Source: Mesobacterium_A sp034670065 (lineage in GTDB: Bacteria; Pseudomonadota; Alphaproteobacteria; Rhodobacterales; Rhodobacteraceae). From it: 64,000 nucleotides of DNA. The position numbers and the translations under genes are program-made. Every line of letters begins with the position of its first letter. Positions within the stretch are counted from its first letter, which is position 1. Below, one piece after another: positions 8,936 through 18,034 of the stretch. The stretch lies in assembly GCA_034670065.1 (NCBI GenBank), contig JAXMOG010000006.1:62001-126000 (forward strand). Reading direction: 5' to 3'. Below the pieces are notes generated by a model. That model saw nothing but the letters and a program-made list of their open reading frames with translations. It made no database searches and was not told where the DNA came from.

Positions 8936-9940
8936 ATGGGACGTATTCAGCTAAAACAAGTTAAGAAAACTTTTGGCGATGTGACAGTTATCCCGCCTCT
9001 GGACCTGGAAATCGAAGACGGGGAGTTCGTTGTATTTGTTGGCCCGTCGGGCTGTGGCAAGTCGACCCTTCTGCGCCTGATTGCAGGGTTGGAAGACACT
9101 ACGTCGGGTACAATCGAAATCGACGGTAAAGACGCAACAGGCTTGCCCCCTGCAAAACGGGGACTTGCCATGGTGTTTCAAAGCTATGCTTTGTACCCGC
9201 ATATGTCGGTGCGCAAAAATATCGCGTTCCCGATGCGTATGGCGGGACTGTCGCAGGAAGAGCAGGACAAGCGGATCGAATCCGCGGCCAAGGCATTAAA
9301 CCTGACCGACTATCTTGACCGCCGACCTGGTCAGCTTTCCGGGGGGCAACGCCAGCGTGTCGCCATTGGTCGGGCGATTGTGCGTGAACCATCTGCCTTT
9401 CTGTTTGATGAACCACTGTCGAACCTGGATGCGGCATTGCGTGTTGGCATGCGGCTTGAGATCAGCGAATTGCACAAGCGTCTGGACACGACGATGGTCT
9501 ACGTAACGCACGATCAGGTGGAGGCCATGACCATGGCCGACAAGATCGTTGTGTTGCAGGCCGGTGTGATTGAACAAGTTGGCAGCCCGCTGGAACTGTA
9601 CAAGTCACCACGCAATAAGTTCGTGGCAGGCTTCATCGGCTCACCAAAAATGAACCTGATCGAAGGGGGCGAAGCCACCAAGCATGATGCGCAGACGATT
9701 GGCATTCGCCCTGAGCATATTTCTGTTTCTCCGACAGAAGGCGATTGGAAGGGCACTGTGGGCGTTTCTGAACATTTGGGCAGTGACACGTTCTTCCACG
9801 TCAACATTGATGGGTTCGCTGAACCACTGACTGTCCGCGCCGGGGGGGAAGTTGCCCTGCACTACGGCGACACGATCTACCTGACGCCAAACGCTGATCA
9901 GATTCACAAATTTGACAGTCAGGGGCTGCGTATTTCATGA
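8936..9940 (+). CDS. smoK: Polyol ABC transporter ATP-binding protein, SmoK/MtlK-type
   Basis: The 334-residue ATPase of the MalK/UgpC type has a Walker A motif (GPSGCGKST, about residues 37-45), Q-loop (QSYALYPHM), ABC signature (LSGGQRQRVAIGRAI), Walker B (AFLFDEPLSNLDA) and switch His (VTHDQVEAM). The C-terminal portion, from about residue 235, is a shortened TOBE/OB region. It powers polyol import by the SmoFG channel. Its last four bases overlap the start of the next gene (ATGA), indicating translational coupling to the sorbitol dehydrogenase. Confidence 0.95.
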   Translation: MGRIQLKQVKKTFGDVTVIPPLDLEIEDGEFVVFVGPSGCGKSTLLRLIAGLEDTTSGTIEIDGKDATGLPPAKRGLAMVFQSYALYPHMSVRKNIAFPMRMAGLSQEEQDKRIESAAKALNLTDYLDRRPGQLSGGQRQRVAIGRAIVREPSAFLFDEPLSNLDAALRVGMRLEISELHKRLDTTMVYVTHDQVEAMTMADKIVVLQAGVIEQVGSPLELYKSPRNKFVAGFIGSPKMNLIEGGEATKHDAQTIGIRPEHISVSPTEGDWKGTVGVSEHLGSDTFFHVNIDGFAEPLTVRAGGEVALHYGDTIYLTPNADQIHKFDSQGLRIS

Positions 9941-10710
9941 AGCGGTTGGGCGGAAAATCCGCGCTGATTACCGGTGCCGCACGCGGCATTGGCAAGGTGT
10001 TCGCGGAAGCTTTTTTTGGCGAAGGTGCCACCGTTGCGATTGGTGATATCAATTTTGCAGCGGCACAGCGGGCCGCCTCAGAAATCGGCGATGGTGCCTA
10101 TGCCGTTGAATTGGATGTGACACGCCAAGACAGCATAGACGCCGCAATTGATGCGGTTGTGGCGCGGGCTGGAAAGTTGGACATCTTGGTCAACAATGCG
10201 GCGCTGTTTGACGCGGACAACATCGTCGACATCACGCGCGATAGCTACGCAAAGCTGTATTCCGTCAACGTGGCTGGCACGCTGTTCACTCTTCAGGCTG
10301 CTGCGCGTCAAATGATCAAACAGGGCCATGGTGGCAAGATCATCAACATGGCGTCCCAGGCTGGGCGTCGCGGCGAAAGTCTGGTGGCGGTCTATTGTTC
10401 CACCAAAGCTGCGGTCATCTCGTTGACGCAGTCCGCGGGGTTAAACTTGATCGAACATGGGATCAATGTGAACGCCATCGCCCCCGGCGTTGTTGATGGG
10501 GACCATTGGGATCATGTCGATTCCCTGTTTGCAAAACTGGAAGGCAAGAAACCCGGACAAAAGAAAGCAGAAGTCGCCGCTGGTGTTCCGGCCGGGCGGT
10601 TCGCTGTGCCTGCTGATCTTACCGGAATGGCGGTTTTTCTGGCCTCTTCTGATTCCGATTACATTCTGTCGCAGACGTATAACGTCGACGGCGGCCAATG
10701 GATGAGCTGA
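9937..10710 (+). CDS. smoS: Sorbitol (polyol) dehydrogenase, SDR family
   Basis: The 257-residue short-chain dehydrogenase has the N-terminal cofactor motif TGAARGIGK (about 12-20), the NNAA motif, the catalytic Ser/Tyr-x3-Lys set (NMASQAGRRG then YCSTKAA, Tyr about residue 153) and the C-terminal NVDGGQWMS. It matches the SmoS group, which oxidises D-glucitol to D-fructose and also uses galactitol or other polyols, with NAD+. The ATG overlaps the smoK stop by four bases. It works with the transporter to turn imported sorbitol into fructose. Confidence 0.92.
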   Translation: MKRLGGKSALITGAARGIGKVFAEAFFGEGATVAIGDINFAAAQRAASEIGDGAYAVELDVTRQDSIDAAIDAVVARAGKLDILVNNAALFDADNIVDITRDSYAKLYSVNVAGTLFTLQAAARQMIKQGHGGKIINMASQAGRRGESLVAVYCSTKAAVISLTQSAGLNLIEHGINVNAIAPGVVDGDHWDHVDSLFAKLEGKKPGQKKAEVAAGVPAGRFAVPADLTGMAVFLASSDSDYILSQTYNVDGGQWMS

Positions 10711-10711
10711 C

Positions 10712-12178
10712 GTGAAACTGTGTAACGCCACACTTAGGAATTTGCCTGACGGTGTTCAGCGCCCGCGATATGATCGCGCGGCTTTGACGCCCGGGATCGT
10801 CCACATCGGCTTGGGCAATTTTCACCGTGGCCATCAGGCATGGTATCTGCATCGGTTGATGCAGCAGGGGCTTGCCATGGATTGGGCCATCATCGGCGCA
10901 GGGGTTCGTCCGAACGATGAAGATCAGCGTAAGCGACTGGCTGCGCAAGACTATTTGTCTACTTTGATAGAGTTGGACCCGGCAGGACGTTCCGCTGAAG
11001 TTATCGGTTCCATGATTGGTTACGTTCCGGTGGCAGCAGACAATGCGCCTTTGATTGCCCAGATGGCTGATCCGAGCATTCGGATCGTGGCCCTGACTGT
11101 GACCGAAGGTGGGTATTACATCGATCCGGTCAGCAAGGGGTTTGATGCCGCGCATCCGGATATCCAGCATGACGCGGCACATCCCGATGCGCCCAAAACG
11201 GCCTTTGGAGCGATGGTTGCCGCGTTGAAAATCCGGCGCGATGCTGGGATCGGTCCCTTTACGGGCCAAAGTTGCGATAACCTGCAGGGAAATGGCGCGA
11301 TACTTCGGCAAGCAGTGGTTTCCTTGGCCCGGTTGTCCGACCCGGTTTTGGCGGATTGGATCGATGAGTCCTGCACATTCCCCAATTCAATGGTTGATTG
11401 CATCGTGCCCGCGACCGGGCCCAAAGAACTGGAACTGGTGCGCGATTTCGGTATCGAAGATGATGCGCCGGTCACGCATGAAAATTTCCGCCAGTGGGTG
11501 ATTGAAGATGAATTCTGCGCGGGTCGCCCCGACTGGGACAAAGCCGGCGCGACCTTTTCGGATGATGTTCATTCCTACGAAGCGATGAAGATCCGGGTTT
11601 TAAACGGGGGCCATCAGGTCATTTCCAACCCCGGTGAAATACTGTCGGTTGAATTCATATCGGGCTGTATGGCGCATCCTTTGATCGCGCGGTTTTTTCA
11701 CAAAGTTGCAGAGGAAGAGATTGCCCCGCATGTCGAGCCAGTTCCCGGGATGACGCCAGCAATTTATGTTGATCTGATAGATCGCCGGTTCTCTAACCCG
11801 GAAATTGTGGACACGGTGCGCCGTGTGGCTTTTGATGGCTCCTCCAGGCACACAGGGTTCATTCTGCCGGTTTTGCGCGATGCTTTGGCGACCAATCACC
11901 CGATAGATGGGCTGGCTCTGACAGAGGCACTTTGGGCGCGCATGTGTGAAGGTACGCGCGAAGACGGATCCGTTATCGAACCGAATGATCCGATCTGGGA
12001 AAAATTGACTGTAGCGGCAAAAGATGCGCGGAAAGACCCGCAAGTTTGGTTAAACCAACGTGATCTTTATGGCGATCTTGCAGAGGATGTGCGCTTTTCA
12101 GAGAGCTTTGCGCATTGGTTGCAGTTGATCTGGCGCGATGGGACCGAAACCGCGTTGCGAACCTATCTGTCCAGCTGA
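10712..12178 (+). CDS. mtlK: Mannitol 2-dehydrogenase
   Basis: The 488-residue polyol-specific long-chain dehydrogenase has the N-terminal nucleotide-binding stretch IVHIGLGNFHRGHQAWYL (about residues 29-46) and the family core with KIRVLNGGHQ and conserved Lys, Asn and His active-site residues (about 292-301). It oxidises D-mannitol (and D-arabinitol in relatives) to fructose with NAD+. The start is GTG at 10712, one base after the smoS stop, so it is the last gene of the operon. No fructokinase or xylulokinase gene follows, so the fructose formed must be phosphorylated by enzymes encoded elsewhere. Confidence 0.94.
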   Translation: MKLCNATLRNLPDGVQRPRYDRAALTPGIVHIGLGNFHRGHQAWYLHRLMQQGLAMDWAIIGAGVRPNDEDQRKRLAAQDYLSTLIELDPAGRSAEVIGSMIGYVPVAADNAPLIAQMADPSIRIVALTVTEGGYYIDPVSKGFDAAHPDIQHDAAHPDAPKTAFGAMVAALKIRRDAGIGPFTGQSCDNLQGNGAILRQAVVSLARLSDPVLADWIDESCTFPNSMVDCIVPATGPKELELVRDFGIEDDAPVTHENFRQWVIEDEFCAGRPDWDKAGATFSDDVHSYEAMKIRVLNGGHQVISNPGEILSVEFISGCMAHPLIARFFHKVAEEEIAPHVEPVPGMTPAIYVDLIDRRFSNPEIVDTVRRVAFDGSSRHTGFILPVLRDALATNHPIDGLALTEALWARMCEGTREDGSVIEPNDPIWEKLTVAAKDARKDPQVWLNQRDLYGDLAEDVRFSESFAHWLQLIWRDGTETALRTYLSS

Positions 12179-12241
12179 GCTTTTGCTGATTTTTGTCTGG
12201 TTGCCGGAATAGGTTCGCCAGCAGAAAATTTGCGATAGTCA

Positions 12242-12272
12242 TTGACCTTCCCGTCACTGGAACCCCTATGTA
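12242..12272 (+). promoter_or_regulatory. CueR-type copper-responsive promoter of copA
   Basis: A -35 element TTGACC (12242-12247) and a -10 element TATGTA (12267-12272) are separated by 19 bp, the over-long spacing used by MerR-family activators. Inside the spacer is the dyad ACCTTCC-N7-GGAA (12245-12262), which matches the known CueR operator pattern ACCTTCC-N7-GGAAGGT in its left half and partly in its right half. A cueR gene lies at the end of the same transcript. Confidence 0.8.
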
Positions 12273-12301
12273 AAGGGTCGATACCGGAATCGGAGACGGC
12301 A

Positions 12302-14812
12302 ATGACCCAGACACAAATTGCGACACTGTCCATTGATGGCATGTCCTGCGCCTCTTGCGTGGGCCGCGTAGACAAAACGCTGGCTGCTTTGGAAGGCGTT
12401 CACGATGTGTCAGTCAATCTGGCAACTGAAACTGCCCACCTTACCGTGGATGACCCTTCACAGCTGATACAGGCCGCTGAAGCGTTGGAGGCGCTGGGGT
12501 ATCCGGCCCGCCATGACAGTGTCACTCTGAATATCGCAAAGATGAACTGTGCCTCTTGCGTTGGGCGGGTGGACAAAGCCTTGGCCAACGTTCCGGGTGT
12601 TACAGGCGTTAATGTGAATTTGGCTGCGGAAACAGCAACGGTTGAGTATCTGGACGGGGTAACAAACCCCGCAGCGCTGGCCGCCATATCCAGCGATGCC
12701 GGGTATCCCGCCACAGTCACCGAAGCGCGCGCCACACAGGATCGCGTTGCTAGAAAAGAGGAAGAGGCGCGAGCCTTGTTGCGGCAAGTGGCCATTGCTG
12801 CCGCGCTTGCCTTGCCCGTTTTCATTCTGGAAATGGGCAGTCATTTGATACCGGGAATGCACGGCCTGATTGGGCGCACGATTGGTCATCAAACCAGCTG
12901 GCTGATTCAATTTTTCCTGACGGCTGCCGTGTTGATTGGGCCCGGACGCGGCTTTTACACCAAGGGTATTCCGGCATTGCTGAAATTTACGCCGGATATG
13001 AACAGCCTTGTTGCCGTCGGTACTGGGGCGGCATTTCTGTATTCTGTGATCGCCACTTTTCTGCCGGGTCTGCTGCCAGACGCGGTGCGCGCGGTGTATT
13101 TTGAAGCAGCAGCGGTGATTGTTGTTCTGATCCTAATTGGGCGTTTCTTGGAGGCTCGTGCCAAGGGTCGCACCGGCGCTGCCATTCAGAAGTTGTTGGG
13201 GCTTCAGGCACACACAGCGCATATCGAACGCGATGGCGCCATCACCGAAGTTGCCATTGAAACGCTGCAAGCGGGTGACATCGTTGTTGTTCGCCCCGGA
13301 GAAAAAGTTGCCGTCGATGGTGTTGTGACAGATGGCACCAGCTATCTGGATGAAAGCATGATCACTGGCGAACCGGTTCCCGTAACCAAAACACCCGGCG
13401 ATACCGTTACTGGTGGCACGGTAAATGGGGCAGGGGCCATTCGGTTTCGGGCGGTCAGGGTGGGCGCTGATACGACCTTGGCGCAAATCATTCGCATGGT
13501 GGAAGAGGCGCAAGGTGCCAAACTGCCTATTCAGGGGCTGGTTGACAAAATTACCCTGTGGTTCGTGCCCGCAGTGATGGCAGCCGCAGCCCTGACTGTG
13601 CTGGTTTGGCTGATCTTCGGCCCGGATCCGGCGCTGACGTTGGCGCTGGTGGCGGGAGTCTCTGTGCTGATTATCGCTTGCCCCTGTGCCATGGGCTTGG
13701 CAACGCCAACGTCGATCATGGTGGGCACGGGACGTGCGGCGGAAATGGGAGTTTTATTCCGAAAAGGTGATGCGCTTCAGTCGCTTACCCATGTTGGCGT
13801 TGTGGCGTTGGACAAGACCGGAACGGTAACAGAGGGGCAGCCGGAGCTGACCGATCTGGTGCTGGCTGACGGGTTTGACCGTGCAGATGTGTTGGGCCGG
13901 ATTGCCGCTGTTGAAGGCCAATCTGAACATCCCATTGCAGATGCCATTGGGCGGGCCGCACAGAAAGAAGGCGCCCCACAGTTTACCACAACTGATTTCA
14001 TCTCAATCACCGGGTATGGCGTGCGGGCAATCGTCGACGGTGTGGAGGTGTTGATTGGTGCAGATCGTCTGATGCTGCGCGAAGGGATCGACCTTGGCAT
14101 GTTGGCGCAGGTTGAGGCCGATCTGGCTCAACGGGGCCGAACAGCGCTGTTCGCAGCCGTTGATGGACGAATTGCAGCCGTGATCGGCGTGGCTGACCCG
14201 GTGAAAGCATCCAGCCGTGCCGCGATTACAGCATTGCATGATCAGGGTTTGAAGGTTGCAATGATCACCGGCGACAAACAAGAAACCGCAGATGCGATCG
14301 CCGCAGAAATCGGGATCGATCATGTGATCGCCGGGGTGTTGCCTGACGGCAAGGTTGCGGCGTTGGACAAGCTGAGAGCAGGTGGGCAGACCGTTGCCTT
14401 TGTCGGAGACGGTATCAATGACGCACCGGCCCTGGCCCATGCGGATGTGGGTATCGCCATTGGAACGGGAACGGATGTGGCGATTGAGTCCGCAGATCTG
14501 GTTTTAATGTCAGGCGACTTACGCGGCGTTGTGAACGCTTTTGAGGTGTCGCGGCGCACCATTAGGAACATCAAACAGAATTTGTTCTGGGCCTTTGGCT
14601 ACAACACGGCGCTTATTCCTGTTGCTGCCGGTGTGCTTTATCCGGCCTTCGGTATTTTGTTGTCGCCGGTATTGGCAGCAGGGGCGATGGCGTTGTCATC
14701 GGTGTTCGTGTTGACCAACGCCCTGCGGTTGCGGCGTATCGCACCGGCGATGGATGAGGCAGCGCAGCCAACTCAACGGAGTGATCGGCCTGTTCCGGCG
14801 CCAGCTGAATGA
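12302..14812 (+). CDS. copA: Copper-translocating P1B-type ATPase
   Basis: The 836-residue inner-membrane pump exports Cu(I) from the cytoplasm. It has two N-terminal heavy-metal-associated domains, each with a CxxC pair (Cys16/19 and Cys83/86). There are eight expected membrane segments, the CPC metal-transport motif (Cys460-Pro-Cys462), an actuator loop with TGEPVP, the phosphorylation site DKTGT (Asp504), an HP motif (SEHPIA) and the hinge GDGINDAP (from about 702). The ATG at 12302 is preferred to an upstream in-frame ATG, which lies within the -35 region. The cueR gene follows 11 bases later. Confidence 0.95.
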   Translation: MTQTQIATLSIDGMSCASCVGRVDKTLAALEGVHDVSVNLATETAHLTVDDPSQLIQAAEALEALGYPARHDSVTLNIAKMNCASCVGRVDKALANVPGVTGVNVNLAAETATVEYLDGVTNPAALAAISSDAGYPATVTEARATQDRVARKEEEARALLRQVAIAAALALPVFILEMGSHLIPGMHGLIGRTIGHQTSWLIQFFLTAAVLIGPGRGFYTKGIPALLKFTPDMNSLVAVGTGAAFLYSVIATFLPGLLPDAVRAVYFEAAAVIVVLILIGRFLEARAKGRTGAAIQKLLGLQAHTAHIERDGAITEVAIETLQAGDIVVVRPGEKVAVDGVVTDGTSYLDESMITGEPVPVTKTPGDTVTGGTVNGAGAIRFRAVRVGADTTLAQIIRMVEEAQGAKLPIQGLVDKITLWFVPAVMAAAALTVLVWLIFGPDPALTLALVAGVSVLIIACPCAMGLATPTSIMVGTGRAAEMGVLFRKGDALQSLTHVGVVALDKTGTVTEGQPELTDLVLADGFDRADVLGRIAAVEGQSEHPIADAIGRAAQKEGAPQFTTTDFISITGYGVRAIVDGVEVLIGADRLMLREGIDLGMLAQVEADLAQRGRTALFAAVDGRIAAVIGVADPVKASSRAAITALHDQGLKVAMITGDKQETADAIAAEIGIDHVIAGVLPDGKVAALDKLRAGGQTVAFVGDGINDAPALAHADVGIAIGTGTDVAIESADLVLMSGDLRGVVNAFEVSRRTIRNIKQNLFWAFGYNTALIPVAAGVLYPAFGILLSPVLAAGAMALSSVFVLTNALRLRRIAPAMDEAAQPTQRSDRPVPAPAE

Positions 14813-14823
14813 AGGAGACGGCT

Positions 14824-15219
14824 ATGAATATTGGTGACGTGTCGCGCATGACCGGACTGCCTGCCAAGACCATTCGCTACTACGAGGACATCGATTTGGT
14901 GACCCCATTGCGGAGCGAAAATGGCTATCGCGCCTTTCGAGAGACAGACCTGCACAAATTGGCGTTTCTGGGACGTGCGCGCGCACTTGGCTTTACCATC
15001 GAAGATTGCCGAGCCTTGGTGGCTCTGTACGAAGATGACAGCCGGGAAAGCGCAAGTGTGAAGCACATCGCCGAAGAGCATCTGTCAAAGATCGACGACA
15101 AGATTGCGCAACTACAGTCGATGCGGGCCACATTGGCACATTTGATCCACGCGTGCGCTGGGGATCATCGCCCAGATTGCCCTATCTTAGAGGACCTTGG
15201 TGCCGACATCACCAAGTGA
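14824..15219 (+). CDS. cueR: Copper-responsive MerR-family regulator CueR
   Basis: The 131-residue protein has a MerR winged helix-turn-helix (MNIGDVSRMTGLPAKTIRYY at the N terminus), a long dimerisation helix and a C-terminal metal loop with two cysteines spaced by seven residues (CAGDHRPDC). That spacing is typical of Cu(I)/Ag(I)-sensing CueR. It would activate copA transcription when copper rises, through the 19-bp-spaced promoter upstream of copA. The ATG at 14824 has an AAGGAGAC ribosome binding site 6 bases upstream; an ATG at 14809 overlapping the copA stop lies before that site and is rejected. Because it is downstream of copA it is probably autoregulated. Confidence 0.93.
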   Translation: MNIGDVSRMTGLPAKTIRYYEDIDLVTPLRSENGYRAFRETDLHKLAFLGRARALGFTIEDCRALVALYEDDSRESASVKHIAEEHLSKIDDKIAQLQSMRATLAHLIHACAGDHRPDCPILEDLGADITK

Positions 15220-15284
15220 CGTGCCCAATGTTGCACCGGTGCTGACCGAGATGTTGGGGGACTGCACCACCATGACGCTGCTGG

Positions 15285-16244
15285 TTATGCGCTATACGTG
15301 CGTTCTGTCAGTGGAACAGCCTCTAGCTCGGCATGAAGCATTTTGAGCAATGCTGTTTCAGCTCGGTTCATGCTGCGTTTGGGGTTTGTCAGCATGTGAA
15401 TATCGATCACCGGAAGGTCGCTATAGGGCGGTACCTGCCACAAATTTCCCAACTCCATATCCTTGCGTGCGACATGCACCGGCAACGCGCCAATTCCGAT
15501 GTTGGCAACGATCATTCGGCGCACCTCTGGAAGATTGGACGACAAGCCTTTGGGGTCGGGGTGCATCCCGAGTTTTCTGCGCAACAAGGCTACGCGCGAC
15601 AAAGGACCGTCAAGTTCATCTGTCTGGAATGACACCGCTTGTTCGCCCATCAGTTCAGCGGCTTTGATGTTTTTGCGCCCATATAGCCGGTGCGGTGGAC
15701 CGCAGAAAAAGCCAAAGAATTCGCGGTACAGCACTCGGGCGTCCAAATTGGCGGGTTTGCGATTGAACAGGCAAACGCCGAACGTGACCCGGTTTTGTTG
15801 GAGCTGCGCAATGACATCGGCGCTGTCCATCGTAGAAATCGTGTAGCTGACCCGTGGAAATTGCGCGTTGAAGCGCTGTAGAACGGCGTCAAAATGCGGT
15901 GAAACGACGTGACTGGCGACAGCGATGCTGATCTGGCCCGTTACCTCTTCTTCTAACCCATCCATCAGCCCTGGTAGCTGCGAAACCGCGCCAAAGATCG
16001 CGCTGGCTTCGCTGTACAGGACTTGCCCCCAAGGTGTGACGCTGAAGTGTTTGGGCGAGCGATTGATCAGCTTGTGACCCGTCATGTCTTCAAGCCGTTT
16101 CAAGGCTGCGCTGATTGTTGGCTGTTTCAAACCAAGGAAATGCGCGGCGGGGGTGATCCCACCTTCATCGACCACGACCATGAATGTGCGCAGCAGGTTC
16201 CAATCCAAATTCCACGGAAAGCGCTGTTCATAGGGTTTAACCAT
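15285..16244 (-). CDS. LysR-family transcriptional regulator
   Basis: The 319-residue protein has a LysR helix-turn-helix near the N terminus (GGITPAAHFLGLKQPTISAA, about residues 28-47) and a C-terminal substrate-binding domain from about residue 95. It is divergent from the amino-acid-type ABC transporter and catabolic genes to its right, with 126 bases between the start codons. LysR regulators usually control the divergent operon in response to a substrate or intermediate of its pathway, so this gene probably regulates the cluster at 16371-23586. The inducer is unknown. Confidence 0.9.
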   Translation of the reverse strand: MVKPYEQRFPWNLDWNLLRTFMVVVDEGGITPAAHFLGLKQPTISAALKRLEDMTGHKLINRSPKHFSVTPWGQVLYSEASAIFGAVSQLPGLMDGLEEEVTGQISIAVASHVVSPHFDAVLQRFNAQFPRVSYTISTMDSADVIAQLQQNRVTFGVCLFNRKPANLDARVLYREFFGFFCGPPHRLYGRKNIKAAELMGEQAVSFQTDELDGPLSRVALLRRKLGMHPDPKGLSSNLPEVRRMIVANIGIGALPVHVARKDMELGNLWQVPPYSDLPVIDIHMLTNPKRSMNRAETALLKMLHAELEAVPLTERTYSA

Positions 16245-16292
16245 AGTTCAAATCTATTTTTGGAATTTCTATTATCTATTTGCCCTATGAAC
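16226..16292. promoter_or_regulatory. Divergent promoter/operator region between the LysR gene and the ABC operon
   Basis: A perfect 10-bp inverted repeat, GTTCATAGGG (16226-16235) and CCCTATGAAC (16283-16292), brackets this region. Between the arms is a shorter dyad, ATAG-N7-CTAT (16243-16257), that contains the T-N11-A pattern of LysR sites. Further CTAT repeats occur at 16269, 16276 and 16285. The left arm lies inside the first codons of the LysR gene. Binding by the LysR protein is inferred from position. Confidence 0.45.
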
Positions 16293-16370
16293 CAACACCG
16301 CGCAACCTGTTTCCATGATGGCTTTGGACTGCGACTCAGCAGTGCGTGGCCCAAAAACCAACAAACCAAC

Positions 16371-17171
16371 ATGGAGTCCAAAGTGAAAAATCCTTCGAAT
16401 ATCCTGCGCCGTAGCGTCTTGATGGGAACCGTTGCGCTGATGGGGCTTGGCCTGGCGCCGCTTGCTGCCAGCGCTGACGAGCTTGCTGAAATCAAAGAGC
16501 GCGGTGTTCTGCGCATCGCGATGAGCGGACAGTATCCGCCGTTCAATTTTGTAAATGAACAAAACCAAGTCGTAGGCTTTGACCCGGCCATTGGCACCGA
16601 AATCGCCAAACGTATGGGCTTGGAAACCGAAATTATCACCACTGCATGGGATGGCATCATTGGCGGCCTTCTTGCCAGCAAATATGATGCGGTTGTTGGT
16701 TCCATGTCGATTACCGAAGAGCGCGACAAGGTGATTGATTTTGTTGGCCCATACTACAACACCAAGCGGGCGATCTTCACCAAAGCGGGTTCGCAGATCA
16801 CCAGCGTGGCACAGCTTGGCGATGTGAAAGTCGGCGTGACTCTTGGTGAAACGCACGAGCAATGGGCCCGCGACCAAGGCTATAACATCAACACCTACAA
16901 AGGCTTGCCAGAACTTCTGCTGGAATTGGACAACGGTCGCGTTGATGCCATCGTGAATGACTCCATCCCTGTTATGCTGGCGATGAAAGCAGGACAGTAC
17001 GATCTGGCGATGGTCACTGATCCGGCGGCCGAGCCTATCGGGGCCGGTATTGCGATCCGTGAAGGCAACCCTGATCTGGCCGCGGCCATGAAACAGGCGC
17101 TGGACGATATGATGGCCGATGGCACCTACCTTGCGATTGCCGAAGAATGGGTTGGCGGCGACATCCGCTAA
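16371..17171 (+). CDS. ABC transporter substrate-binding protein, amino-acid family 3
   Basis: The 266-residue protein has an N-terminal signal sequence (hydrophobic stretch about 14-32, ending AASA-DE) and the family 3 solute-binding fold (RGVLRIAMSGQYPPFNF, GFDPAIGTEIAKRMG, AWDGIIGGLLASKYDAVVGS). Such proteins capture amino acids, opines, polyamines or similar small amines in the periplasm. The frame is open for over 100 codons upstream, but those lie within the divergent regulatory region. A GTG at 16383 with GGAG six bases upstream is a serious alternative start. The ligand is not readable; the neighbouring enzymes suggest an amino compound. Confidence 0.9.
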   Translation: MESKVKNPSNILRRSVLMGTVALMGLGLAPLAASADELAEIKERGVLRIAMSGQYPPFNFVNEQNQVVGFDPAIGTEIAKRMGLETEIITTAWDGIIGGLLASKYDAVVGSMSITEERDKVIDFVGPYYNTKRAIFTKAGSQITSVAQLGDVKVGVTLGETHEQWARDQGYNINTYKGLPELLLELDNGRVDAIVNDSIPVMLAMKAGQYDLAMVTDPAAEPIGAGIAIREGNPDLAAAMKQALDDMMADGTYLAIAEEWVGGDIR

Positions 17172-17230
17172 ATCTTTGGGCCTGTCCGTACTGCTGGCAG
17201 GCCCATTCCCCGTTTTAAAGGACCGCGTCT

Positions 17231-18022
17231 ATGGTGACGACTTACGGACATCTGACATGGGAAGATGTGCGCGATGCTGACAAGGATCGCGTCGTTATTC
17301 TGAATGTCTCGGCAACCGAGGATCATGGCCCGCATATGCCGCTAGATACCGACACGGTGCTTGGTATGGCCGTGGCCGAAGGTGTGGCCCGTGCCGTTCC
17401 TGACGCCGTATTTGTGATGCCGCCGATTCCTTATGGTTTCAATGAACACCACAAAGATTTTCCCGGTGTCATCTGGATTCAGCCCGAAACGTTGATCGCC
17501 TTTGTCACGGACATTACCAAATCGTTGGCCCACCACGGGTTTCGCCGCATTCTGCTGTTGAATTCACACGGATCAAACCATCCTTGTCTGGATCTGGCTG
17601 CGCGCAAAACGGTGATCGAAACGGGCATTATTTGCGTTTCTGCTTCTTACTGGAACCTGATGTCTGGGCAAATCAACCGGATCCGAAAATCCGACATTGG
17701 CGGAATTGCTCATGCTGGGGAGTTTGAGGCTGCCATGTACATGCACCTGCACCCTGAGAGGGTGCATATCGCGAAATCTGTCACTCAGAACCTGCACAAC
17801 CCCGACAGCAAGTTCTTCAATCTAGATTTAGCGGGCGGTGGCGGCGGCGCAATGCTGATGCGTTGGTGGTCCGAAGTGTCCGCTGACGGTACGATGGGCG
17901 ACCCTACCGTGGCCGACCCTGAAACCGGAAAACAGTTTCTGGAAGCCGCGATCAAAGAAACCACCGCACTGGTTCACGAAATTCGCGCGTTGCCGATTTT
18001 GCCGCGTCATGACCATCACTGA
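17231..18022 (+). CDS. Creatininase-family metal-dependent amidohydrolase
   Basis: The 263-residue protein has the creatininase metal-site pattern ATEDHGPHMPLDTDT (Glu30, His32, Asp41), the NSHGSNH loop (about 117-123, usually NGHGGN) and HAGEFEA (about 160). Creatininases open cyclic amides (creatinine) or hydrolyse amide bonds in related substrates. Because the gene sits between an amine transporter's binding protein and its permeases, the likely role is hydrolysis of a cyclic or N-acyl amine after uptake. Creatinine itself is possible, but no creatinase or sarcosine oxidase is nearby. Confidence 0.85.
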   Translation: MVTTYGHLTWEDVRDADKDRVVILNVSATEDHGPHMPLDTDTVLGMAVAEGVARAVPDAVFVMPPIPYGFNEHHKDFPGVIWIQPETLIAFVTDITKSLAHHGFRRILLLNSHGSNHPCLDLAARKTVIETGIICVSASYWNLMSGQINRIRKSDIGGIAHAGEFEAAMYMHLHPERVHIAKSVTQNLHNPDSKFFNLDLAGGGGGAMLMRWWSEVSADGTMGDPTVADPETGKQFLEAAIKETTALVHEIRALPILPRHDHH

Positions 18023-18034
18023 AAGGACAGGGGT

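Noticed and set aside
14809..14823. ATG at 14809 as the cueR start, overlapping the copA stop
   Set aside because: The AAGGAGAC ribosome binding site lies after that ATG, and MerR proteins begin at the next one, 14824.
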